Source: Actinomycetes bacterium
GTDB lineage: Bacteria > Actinomycetota > Thermoleophilia > Solirubrobacterales > Solirubrobacteraceae
Direction: 5' to 3'
Length of the DNA: 13,507 bases
Assembly: GCA_023429855.1 (NCBI GenBank)
Contig: JAEZDB010000099.1
Span: 1 to 13,507 of the forward strand
This document shows, piece after piece, positions 1 through 5,988 of the stretch; position 1 is the stretch's first letter; each line of letters starts with the position of its first letter. The notes beneath the pieces are model-generated. The model was not told the DNA's origin. It saw only the letters and a list, made by a program, of their open reading frames with translations, and did no database searches. The translations under genes and the position numbers were made by a program.

Positions 1-912
1 GTGCGGGCCGAGGGCGCCGAGCGCCGCGTCGATCGACCCGCGTACGGCGGCCGCCTCGGCGGGCCCGCTGCCGGGCAGCAGGATGCAGAACTCGTCGCCG
101 CCCTGGCGCACGACGAGGTCGCCGCTACCGACCGCTCGCACGAGCGCCGCGGCGACGGCCTTCAGCAACGCGTCGCCGGCGTCGTGGCCCACGCGATCGT
201 TGAGGGCCTTGAAGCCGTTGAGATCGAGGGCGAGGACGGAGAGCTGGCGGCCCGACGTGGCATGCGCGGCGATCTCCGCGGCGAGCGCCTCGTCGAGCAG
301 CCGCCGGTTGCCCACACCGGTGAGCGGATCGCGCCGAACGAGCGACGCGAGCTCCTGGCTCTGCGCCTCTGCCGCTTCGAGGATCAGCGTGGTGGCCCAT
401 CCCAGGACCCAGACGCCGGGCAGGATCGTGATCAGCGCGAGGTAGGTGGCCTGGTTCAGGTCGGCGAACACGACCGGGATCAGCAGCAGGACCGTGCCGA
501 CGACGTAGTGCGCGAGCAGCTGTCGGCGGTCGATCAGGCGGCCCGCGGCGAACGTGCCGGCGAACATCGCGGCTGCGGCCGGCGCCATCGCCGACGGCGC
601 GTACGCGAGCAGCCCGAGCGCCGCCATGGCGGTGACGTTCACGATCACGAGGTGGTTGCGGACGCCGCCAAGCTTTGGCGGACGGGTCACCGCCGCGATC
701 GCCGCGACCATCAGCAGCACGGCGGCAAACGGCCACAGCCGCTCGCGCGCGAACTGCGACGGCCACGCCAGCGGGATCAACAGGCTCGCAACGCCGACGA
801 TCCCGAAGACGACCGCGTAGATCAGCCAGACCTGGCGGTCGTGCGCAAGGTCGCGCCGGTCGATCCGGACGGGACGCGCGAGCGCGTCGACGGGCTGCAA
901 GGGCTGGGGCAT
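1..912 (-). CDS. Membrane-bound GGDEF diguanylate cyclase (C-terminus cut by window edge)
   Basis: It would make cyclic di-GMP from two GTP at the inner face of the membrane. The reading frame opens at an ATG at 910-912 and stays open to base 1, giving 304 residues with the C-terminal end outside the window. About six hydrophobic segments (near residues 28-50, 58-76, 87-104, 108-125, 134-150 and 156-178) are followed by a short helix and the GGDEF domain, which begins at RRDPLTGVGNRR (about 193-204). The active-site GGDEF is intact at 271-275 (bases 88-102). The usual inhibitory RxxD site five residues upstream reads GSGD, so the arginine is missing. The sensory part is a 6-TM input of no family I can name. 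I see no Shine-Dalgarno sequence before the start. The GGDEF assignment is firm. The signal sensed is unknown. Confidence 0.9.
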   Translation of the reverse strand, partial: MPQPLQPVDALARPVRIDRRDLAHDRQVWLIYAVVFGIVGVASLLIPLAWPSQFARERLWPFAAVLLMVAAIAAVTRPPKLGGVRNHLVIVNVTAMAALGLLAYAPSAMAPAAAAMFAGTFAAGRLIDRRQLLAHYVVGTVLLLIPVVFADLNQATYLALITILPGVWVLGWATTLILEAAEAQSQELASLVRRDPLTGVGNRRLLDEALAAEIAAHATSGRQLSVLALDLNGFKALNDRVGHDAGDALLKAVAAALVRAVGSGDLVVRQGGDEFCILLPGSGPAEAAAVRGSIDAALGALGPH

Positions 913-1048
913 CGTGGGGAAGCACGGCGCACCTGGGGACCAGCGCCGCATCCTTCACGATCGGCGGTCGGCCGTGCCGTTTCAAGGCTAGGCGCCACTT
1001 CACACCAAGTTCAGGCCAAACGGGTGGGCGACGGCGGGCGAGGGCGGC
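913..1048. other. Short intergenic region, no gene seen
   Basis: These 136 bases lie between the start of the diguanylate cyclase and the 3' end of the broken immunity module, both on the minus strand. They must carry the cyclase promoter if it is transcribed alone, but I see no convincing -35/-10 pair and no strong hairpin. Confidence 0.4.
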
Positions 1049-1447
1049 TTAGCGCCGCCAGCGTCTCCGGCGTGGCAACGCGTCAAGTCGATCCGCCGCC
1101 TCGCGGAACGCCGCCTCGCAACGCCGCTTGTCGACGGTGTTGGGCGCATTTGCTGCTGCACGCATGGCTCGGGCAGCTGACCGCACTTGGTGCTCTTCGA
1201 GCTGACGAAGCGCGACCTGCCATCGCCGGGTCTCGACTCGCTAGCCAGCCGGACAGGATCTCAAAGACCCATCTCCGCTCAGCCGGGTCGCCGTCGGCGA
1301 TCCATCGGCGAATGGCGCGCTCAGCCGGCTCCGGGCTAAACGCCTCGCGCCCGAGGGCCGCGAGGAGGTCGTGCCGGCCTTCGATGTGGCGGCGCGAGGT
1401 GTCGCCCAGCCGACCTGAGACGGGCGCAACCGCCCGCTGCTCCAGAT
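1049..1447 (-). pseudogene. Frameshifted third immunity module
   Basis: This is the continuation of the upstream paralogue in two other frames. Reading the minus strand from about 1447 in the shifted frame gives DLEQRAVAPVSGRLGD and then DPAERRWVFEILSGWLASRD, which matches the family core APERxWI...DWLASxD. A second shift near 1222 is needed to continue with WQVALRQLEEHQV, RSAARAMRAAANAP and FREAADRLDALP, ending at a TAA at 1049-1051. These match the C-terminal half of the one-module protein at 5602-5988 (RWQPAL, AANAMRAA, FHRVAAELDA). The first break is mended by adding one base (CCGAT to CCGGAT). The second needs a net -2/+1 change. It could be real decay or an assembly error in GC-rich DNA. 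The annotated upstream frame instead runs to a TAG at 1241. Confidence 0.7.
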
Positions 1448-2251
1448 CGGTAGCGCGGCCAACTCCTCAAGGGCGTCGACTTTGGCTGTGGCGACGGTCG
1501 CCGCCGCGGCAGCGCCGCCGGCTGTCCCGGCCCGCGCGCCGGGATAGCCGGCGGCTTCAGCGATGTCGTCTGCAGCGTCGAGGACCTGGCGCTCGACCGC
1601 GACCATCTCGGCGGTGCGGTTCCAACCGACGTTGCGCCGGATCTCTGGGATGGCGCCAGCGATGCGGTGTTCGCGCACGAACGCCAGTGCAGGTTGCGCG
1701 ACGCGCATATCGAGGGAGCCGACCCGCTCGATCAGCAACTGCTCGATCCACGCGCGCTCAGGCGCGTCGTGTGTGAGCGCGTCGACCCGTGCGGCAAGCA
1801 ACTGCGCCGCGGTGCTGAGGCGCTCGTCGTCGGTTGCCGCCGCGATCCGTTCGTCCCACCAACCGTCGAACTCCGCGCGGAAGCGCTCCGGCACCGTGAG
1901 CTCCTGCTCAAGCCGGAGGGCCACCCGGAGAAAGGTTTCAGCGAAGCCGCGCTTGCTCTCCGTGCTGGCGTTTCGCGCAGCAGCGCGCAACGCCGCAGGC
2001 CCCGCGGGGACGCGTTGGTCGCACACGTGCGAGAGGGCGAAGTGCCAGCGCAAATCGTCGCTCGACGCGAGCCAGTCGAGCATGATCACGCCAACCCACG
2101 CGCGTTCCGGTGCCCCAGGCGACATCGCGCGCAGTCGCCGTCGCAACGCGACGTCGACGAAGTACGGGTTCTTCTGTCGCTCGCCCTCGGCGACGAACTC
2201 GGCCCACCAGCCCTCGAACTGGCGTCGGAAGTCGGGCGGGCAGCTACGCAC
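1241..2251 (-). CDS. Multi-module putative immunity protein paralogue (C-terminus frameshifted)
   Basis: This is the last gene of the toxin operon. The start is a GTG at 2249-2251, 62 nt after the preceding stop. It is 336 residues with no signal peptide or membrane segment, so probably cytoplasmic. Residues about 7-117 form one module (FEGWWAEF, GAPERAWV, MLDWLASSDDLRW, FAETFLRVALRLEQEL) and 120-235 a second (FDGWWDER, DAPERAWIEQLLIE). An Ala/Gly-rich linker (236-256) follows. After residue about 268 the sequence becomes low-complexity and unrelated to the family, because the true third module lies in other frames (1049-1447). The product as it stands therefore has a nonsense tail of about 68 residues. 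The module is shared with the proteins at 2314-3345 and 5602-5988, which directly follow toxin genes, so an immunity or anti-toxin role is inferred. I do not recognise a named family. Confidence 0.75.
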   Translation of the reverse strand: MRSCPPDFRRQFEGWWAEFVAEGERQKNPYFVDVALRRRLRAMSPGAPERAWVGVIMLDWLASSDDLRWHFALSHVCDQRVPAGPAALRAAARNASTESKRGFAETFLRVALRLEQELTVPERFRAEFDGWWDERIAAATDDERLSTAAQLLAARVDALTHDAPERAWIEQLLIERVGSLDMRVAQPALAFVREHRIAGAIPEIRRNVGWNRTAEMVAVERQVLDAADDIAEAAGYPGARAGTAGGAAAAATVATAKVDALEELAALPIWSSGRLRPSQVGWATPRAATSKAGTTSSRPSGARRLARSRLSAPFADGSPTATRLSGDGSLRSCPAG

Positions 2252-2300
2252 CGCGCTCGAGCTCGTCGGCGAAACGGCGGAACGACCGACGTACGGCTTC
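2244..2300 (-). pseudogene. Possible scar of an immunity module 3' end
   Basis: Between the stop of the 343-residue protein and the GTG of the next gene, the minus strand in another frame reads RRSFRRFADELERGA followed by a stop at 2244. This resembles the C-terminal end of the family module (FHDTFHRVAAELDA in the one-module protein). It could be what remains after deletion of most of a further module in the array. It is short, and the match rests on a few residues. Confidence 0.25.
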
Positions 2301-2313
2301 GGTCCCGCAGCGG

Positions 2314-3345
2314 CTAACGTCCTTCGATGGCATCCGCCGCCGCCTCGAAGTCTGCGGTCGCGGCTCGCTTATCGGCTGGGAAGGCGACGCTCGCCGCGAA
2401 GCGCATCTCCGGCGCCGCCGCCTGAACGCCCTCGGCCTCGAGCACGGCAAGCGCCCCCTTCCACCGCTGAGGATCGTCGGAATAGAGCCAGCCAAGCAGG
2501 ATGTCCAGGATCCATCGCCGCTCCGGGGCGTCGGGCGAAAGCGCACGGAGCCGAGCGAGGCAAGCCGCTTGCGCCTCGAGTTCTGTGCCTTCCTCGAACT
2601 GCTTCCACGACGCGCTGAATGACGAACGAAACTCGGGCGGGACGGCCGTTCCGGCGGCGTGCGCCGAGACCACTGCGCGAAGCCTGTCGAGCGTGTGATT
2701 CAGGCCGATGCGATCGCGCTCACTGAGTTCGTCAGCAGTGGCCTCATCGAGCCACAGCTCAAACTCCGGAATCAACAGTTCGGCGACCGCGAGCGCCTCT
2801 GGTCGCCCATCCGCCCGTTCGACCCCGCCAGCAGCAAAGAACAGCGCGTTCGTGCCGTCACCATCGTCGACGAAGTGCTCGACCGTGCTGCTCCGCGCCG
2901 TCCTGCCGGGTTCCGCCGGTAGCAGCGTTGCTGCTTTGAGCAATGCAGCGTCGAAGGCTTCCCACCGCGCTGCAGTAGCCGGGTCGACGTCGATCGTCGG
3001 ACGCTCCAAAGCGTCGGCGATCTGGTCGAAGACGCGCGCGTGTGCGCGCTTGTCTTCGGTCGTCGCGGCTTCGCCGGCCGAACGCACGGCGGGCGCAGCT
3101 CGAACCACAGCCTCGTCGAGGAGCACCATGAGGGCCGGGTGCCAACGATGCATGTCGTCGGAACCGAGCCAGCTGATCAACAAGTCGTAAATCGCCTCCC
3201 GCTCCGGCGCCCCGCGCGGGAACTCAGCAAGACGCGCCTGCAAGGCTGCGTTGACGACGTAGGGATCGTCTTGCGATCGGGCTCGTTCGACGAGATCCTC
3301 GCTCCAGGCCACAAGCTGCGCGGGACGATCAGGCGGCTTTGTCAT
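2314..3345 (-). CDS. Putative immunity protein for the EndoU toxin (two clear modules)
   Basis: This gene lies 31 nt downstream of the EndoU toxin gene, the standard place for a cognate immunity gene. ATG start at 3343-3345 with a GGGTGG-type ribosome site about 9 nt upstream. 343 residues, acidic and helical, without signal peptide or membrane segments, so expected in the cytosol. Module 1 spans about 8-115 (GAPEREAIYDLLISWLGSDD, RWHPALMVL). A divergent middle of about 116-230 has only faint resemblance. Module 2 spans about 236-343 (PPEFRSSF, SPDAPERRWILDILLGWL, RWKGALAVLEAEGVQAAAPEMR). The same module occurs in the proteins at 1241-2251 and 5602-5988. Base composition looks somewhat less GC-rich than the flanks, as often seen for exchanged toxin/immunity genes. 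The family is unknown to me. The immunity role is inferred from position and from the repeated pairing. Confidence 0.8.
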   Translation of the reverse strand: MTKPPDRPAQLVAWSEDLVERARSQDDPYVVNAALQARLAEFPRGAPEREAIYDLLISWLGSDDMHRWHPALMVLLDEAVVRAAPAVRSAGEAATTEDKRAHARVFDQIADALERPTIDVDPATAARWEAFDAALLKAATLLPAEPGRTARSSTVEHFVDDGDGTNALFFAAGGVERADGRPEALAVAELLIPEFELWLDEATADELSERDRIGLNHTLDRLRAVVSAHAAGTAVPPEFRSSFSASWKQFEEGTELEAQAACLARLRALSPDAPERRWILDILLGWLYSDDPQRWKGALAVLEAEGVQAAAPEMRFAASVAFPADKRAATADFEAAADAIEGR

Positions 3346-3376
3346 GTGGCTTCGCCACCCTTCAGAATGGCCGTGG

Positions 3377-4432
3377 TCATTTTGGGAGCTTCGGAACTTT
3401 CACGACGTCCGGTGGATACGCGGTGACCACACGTCCGTCCGCTTCGATGACGACGTGCACGAGCAACCCGTCGTGCCGTTCCTCGAGCACGCGACGGCCG
3501 CCGTCTTCGACATCGACGACCTTGACTCGATCGCGCCGCGAGGCCATGTCGGCGGCGGTGTCGAGGATGCGGTCATCCGACCAGTTCTTGGGAAATGCGG
3601 ACTTCCCGGGACGGCCCGGATAGCGATGCCCGCCGTACCAGTAGGGCTTACCGCGTGAGTTGTACTTGAGCTCGCCGGTGAGGATGTGCTCCGCACGCTC
3701 TCGCGAGACCAAGAGCTCGCGCGCCATACGAATCCGTTCGGTGCGCTCGGCTGCCTCCTGCGCGGCCTTGCCGACGTTGTGACCTCCACCGCCGCCGGCG
3801 TCGACCACGTGCTTGATCTTGCCGCCGATCTTGCCCCCGGTGGCGCCCCAGCCGAGGAAGGGGATCATGCCGGCGGCGGAGAGGCCTGCGTTGACCTCGT
3901 CGCCCTGGGACGCGTAGATCAGGGCGTTGATGCCGTCGGCGGGCTCGCCGAAGCCGGGGACAAGGCCCAGCAGGTCGAGCGATGTCTGGGTGACGCCGAG
4001 CGCGTTGTCGGCGATCGCGCCAGCGACATCGGCGCCGGCCCCCGACACGTCGTCGGCGAAGGCCTTCATCGCATTCAGCGGGTCCCATCCACCGAGCTTC
4101 CCGTTGCCGACGCGCGCATTGGCGAACGGCCGCTCGGCCTGCCAGGCGCGGAGCTGCGCCAGATCGGAGACGCGCAGGTCGCCGTCGGCGAGACGGGCCA
4201 GGATCGCGCGACGGCGCAGCTCGCGGGCCCGGGCCGGACAGTGGGCCGCGACACCGGCCACCGTCGCGCGCGCCTGCGCCACGGCGGCGTCGACCTGCCC
4301 CTTGATCGCGGGCGGAGCACCCGCGGAGAGCGCAGGAGAGAGCCGGCTCTGCACGCCGGCAAGTCCAGCGCCTACGCTGCCGATCCGTGTAGCCGCAGCG
4401 TCCATCGCCGCGTCGTCGAGCACGATCCGCAT
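3377..4432 (-). CDS. ESX-type polymorphic toxin with C-terminal EndoU RNase domain
   Basis: A secreted or contact-dependent toxin expected to cleave RNA in a competitor cell. 351 residues, ATG at 4430-4432, starting 2 nt after the stop of the partner gene, so translation is probably coupled. Residues 1-100 are Ala-rich helices of the kind found at the front of type VII (WXG100/LXG-like) substrates. Residues about 146-207 are a hydrophobic pre-toxin stretch (LDLLGLVPGFGEPADGINA, GMIPFLGWGATGGKIGGKIK). Residues 246-343 match the bacterial EndoU family: AEHILTGE with H249, GGHRY with H269, GKSAFPKNWSDDRIL, and a final strand ending VVTAYP. The two histidines fit the family's catalytic pair. No secretion signal is visible. 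The cognate immunity gene follows at 3345. EndoU is a strong call by motif. The export route is inferred. Confidence 0.85.
   Translation of the reverse strand: MRIVLDDAAMDAAATRIGSVGAGLAGVQSRLSPALSAGAPPAIKGQVDAAVAQARATVAGVAAHCPARARELRRRAILARLADGDLRVSDLAQLRAWQAERPFANARVGNGKLGGWDPLNAMKAFADDVSGAGADVAGAIADNALGVTQTSLDLLGLVPGFGEPADGINALIYASQGDEVNAGLSAAGMIPFLGWGATGGKIGGKIKHVVDAGGGGGHNVGKAAQEAAERTERIRMARELLVSRERAEHILTGELKYNSRGKPYWYGGHRYPGRPGKSAFPKNWSDDRILDTAADMASRRDRVKVVDVEDGGRRVLEERHDGLLVHVVIEADGRVVTAYPPDVVKVPKLPK
3812..3992. repeat. Direct repeat, copy 1 (pre-toxin segment of the EndoU toxin)
   Basis: This stretch aligns without gaps to 6360-6540 at an offset of 2548 bases. By eye I count 7 mismatches in 181 positions. 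It encodes about residues 147-207 of the EndoU toxin. Most mismatches are at the 5' side of the coding strand (four within 3966-3979). Confidence 0.9.
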
Positions 4433-4434
4433 GG

Positions 4435-4794
4435 TCAGCTGCTGCCCGTGGCTCGGCGCATCTCGTGCTCAAGCTGACCGGCGACCCGCTGCACCTGCAG
4501 CTTCCAGCGATGCTGGTCGGCCTTGACCTTGGCCGCGCCGGCACGCATCGTCGACGCCGCTTCGTGCAGCTGCGACGCAGCGGTGCGGAGCTGGGCCGCG
4601 TCGACGGCCGCCGAGGCCGATGCCAGCGCCACGAACGGCCCGCCACCTGCGACCTTGGTGGCCGCCATCCCCGAGGCCTGCGACTCAAGCTCAGCCGCGA
4701 GCGCGAGCAGCTGCCCGGCGCCCTCGAGCATCTGGCCGGGATCGCCGGGCGGCTTGGGGCCGACCATCTGCTGCGCCTGCGCCAAGAACGACAT
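4435..4794 (-). CDS. Small helical WXG100-like partner protein of the toxin
   Basis: 119 residues, first gene of the toxin operon, ATG at 4792-4794. Its stop lies 2 nt before the start of the toxin gene. The sequence is almost entirely predicted helix, rich in Ala, Gln and Leu, with a Pro/Gly break near residues 13-20 (GPKPPGDPG) and a second long helix from about residue 65 (AAQLRTAASQLHEAASTMRA). It has no signal peptide, membrane segment or cysteine. A strict W-x-G turn is absent; the only Trp is near residue 97 (HRWKLQ). Size, helical hairpin and position suggest a chaperone or co-secreted partner binding the helical N-terminus of the toxin, as small ESX proteins do for type VII substrates. 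That is an inference from architecture, since I do not recognise the family by sequence. Confidence 0.75.
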   Translation of the reverse strand: MSFLAQAQQMVGPKPPGDPGQMLEGAGQLLALAAELESQASGMAATKVAGGGPFVALASASAAVDAAQLRTAASQLHEAASTMRAGAAKVKADQHRWKLQVQRVAGQLEHEMRRATGSS

Positions 4795-4804
4795 GGAGCG
4801 CCGC

Positions 4805-4810
4805 AGCGTA
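4805..4810 (-). promoter_or_regulatory. Candidate -10 element for the toxin operon
   Basis: On the minus strand TACGCT lies 10 nt before the ATG at 4794, so the transcript would have a leader of only a few bases. No clear -35 is visible. It is weaker than the exact 7-nt cases elsewhere in the window. Confidence 0.3.
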
Positions 4811-4842
4811 TCGGAGGCTGCTGCGCAGGTAGACCGCTTGCC

Positions 4843-4871
4843 GCTGACGCGTCCCGCGGCGCCGCGTCAGC
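4843..4871 (-). terminator. GC-rich hairpin at the 3' end of the response regulator gene
   Basis: GCTGACGCG (4843-4851) and CGCGTCAGC (4863-4871) are perfect inverted repeats of 9 bp with an 11-base loop. The hairpin overlaps the stop codon of the response regulator and precedes the toxin operon on the same strand. There is no T-tract, so it is at best an intrinsic terminator of the GC-rich, tail-less kind, or an mRNA-end stabiliser. Confidence 0.4.
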
Positions 4872-5532
4872 TTGCGCGCAGGTGCGTCAGCACCGCCATC
4901 ACCCGGCGGTGCTCAGCGCGCTCCTGACCGACGCCGAGCTTGGTGAACACGTTCCCGGCATGCTTCTCGACGACCGTCGCGCTGATGCCCAGCTCGGCCG
5001 CGATTCCGGGGTTCGCGAGCCCGACCGCCATCAGTTCGAGGACCTCCCGCTCGCGCGTGGTGAGCGAGTCGAGCTTGGAGTCGCGGCGCCTCCTGCCCAG
5101 CATGCGCGAGACGACCTCGGCATCGAGCGCCGAGCCGCCGGCCGCCACCCGGCGCACGTCTTGCGTAAACGCGTCGACGTCGGCGACGCGGTCCTTCAGC
5201 AGGTAGCCCACGCCCGCTGCGTCGCCGCCGACGAGGTCGAGCGCATAGGCCTCCTCCACGAACTGCGAGAGCACCAGCACGCCGATCTGCGGGAACTCGG
5301 CGCGGATCTGCAGCGCCGCGCGCACGCCGTCGTCGGTCAGGTCGGGCGGCATCTGCACGTCGATGATCGCCACGTCGGGCCGGTGCTCGCGCACGGCTTC
5401 CAGCAGCGCGACGGCGTCGCCCGCCTGCGCCACCACGTCGAACCCCGCGTCGATCAGCAGCCGCACCAGGCCCTCGCGCAGGAGGACCTGATCCTCCCCG
5501 ACGACGATCCTCAGCTCAGGGTGCTCCGGCAC
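4867..5532 (-). CDS. NarL/FixJ-type response regulator with LuxR HTH
   Basis: A two-component transcription regulator of 221 residues. The receiver domain (about 7-125) shows the acidic pair E13/D14, phospho-acceptor D58 in IIDVQMPP, S89 in LVLSQF and K112 in YLLKD. The C-terminal LuxR helix-turn-helix (about 155-203) has LTTREREVLELMAVGLANPGIAAELGIS, shown here as the family core LTxREREVL and IAxxLxIS, followed by VEKHAGNVFTKLGV. The start is a GTG at 5530-5532, supported by TACCGT exactly 7 nt upstream. No histidine kinase gene is in the window, so the partner is elsewhere or lost. It sits between two toxin cassettes on the same strand, but no binding site is evident to show that it controls them. 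Confidence 0.95.
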   Translation of the reverse strand: MPEHPELRIVVGEDQVLLREGLVRLLIDAGFDVVAQAGDAVALLEAVREHRPDVAIIDVQMPPDLTDDGVRAALQIRAEFPQIGVLVLSQFVEEAYALDLVGGDAAGVGYLLKDRVADVDAFTQDVRRVAAGGSALDAEVVSRMLGRRRRDSKLDSLTTREREVLELMAVGLANPGIAAELGISATVVEKHAGNVFTKLGVGQERAEHRRVMAVLTHLRAS

Positions 5533-5539
5533 GCCGCCG

Positions 5540-5545
5540 ACGGTA
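5540..5545 (-). promoter_or_regulatory. -10 element for a leaderless response regulator transcript
   Basis: TACCGT on the minus strand is followed by exactly 7 nt and then the GTG start at 5532. This fits a transcript beginning at or next to the start codon. No -35 is evident in the very GC-rich upstream DNA. Confidence 0.5.
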
Positions 5546-5601
5546 GCGGCGGCGCGGCGGCGCGGCCTTCGCCGGTTGGCTAAAGCGATCGAGTTCGTCG
5601 G

Positions 5602-5988
5602 CTAGCCCGTCTGACCGGGGTCCGAGTCAACATCGCCGAGCGCAGCGTCCAACTCGGCGGCGACCCGATGGAACGTGTCGTGGAAGCGCTCCTTCTCGCC
5701 GGTATTGGCTGGCGACACGGCGGCTCGCATCGCATTCGCTGCGCCCGGAACTCGTTCTCGCGACAGGATGCCGAGCGCTGGCTGCCAACGCAACGAATCG
5801 GGTGACGCGAGCCAGTCGATCAGGATCTCGTAGATCCATTGCCGCTCAGGCGCGTCTGGCTCGAGCGCGGCGAGCTCGCCCAGTACCTCTTGGTCTACGA
5901 GGTACGGGAACTTGCAGCGACGACCCTCAGCGATCAGCTCATCCCACCACTCGTGAAACTGAGTTGCGAATTTCGTCGGCACAGTCAC
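5602..5988 (-). CDS. One-module putative immunity protein for the headless toxin
   Basis: 128 residues. The GTG start (5986-5988) overlaps the toxin stop in a GTGA arrangement, the tight coupling typical of toxin-immunity pairs. It is a single copy of the module found two or three times in the proteins at 2314-3345 and 1049-2251. Landmarks are FHEWWDELIAEG near the N-terminus, LEPDAPERQWIYEILIDWL (about 41-60), ASPDSLRWQPALGIL, VPGAANAMRAA and FHDTFHRVAAELDAALG near the C-terminus. It has no signal peptide or membrane helix, is acidic, and is probably a small all-helical cytosolic protein. As the shortest complete member it defines the module borders. Function as immunity is inferred from its position and from its paralogue beside an EndoU toxin. 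Confidence 0.85.
   Translation of the reverse strand: MTVPTKFATQFHEWWDELIAEGRRCKFPYLVDQEVLGELAALEPDAPERQWIYEILIDWLASPDSLRWQPALGILSRERVPGAANAMRAAVSPANTGEKERFHDTFHRVAAELDAALGDVDSDPGQTG

Noticed and set aside
125..1003. 292-codon minus-strand open frame
   Set aside because: It is one frame off the GGDEF gene. The correct frame carries the membrane segments and the GGDEF motif.
1..1776. 591-codon plus-strand open frame at the window start
   Set aside because: It is antisense to the GGDEF gene and the immunity array; the Arg/Asp-rich translation matches no family.
3648..4688. 346-codon minus-strand Arg-rich open frame over the toxin genes
   Set aside because: It is a shadow of the toxin and partner genes, with no recognisable motif.
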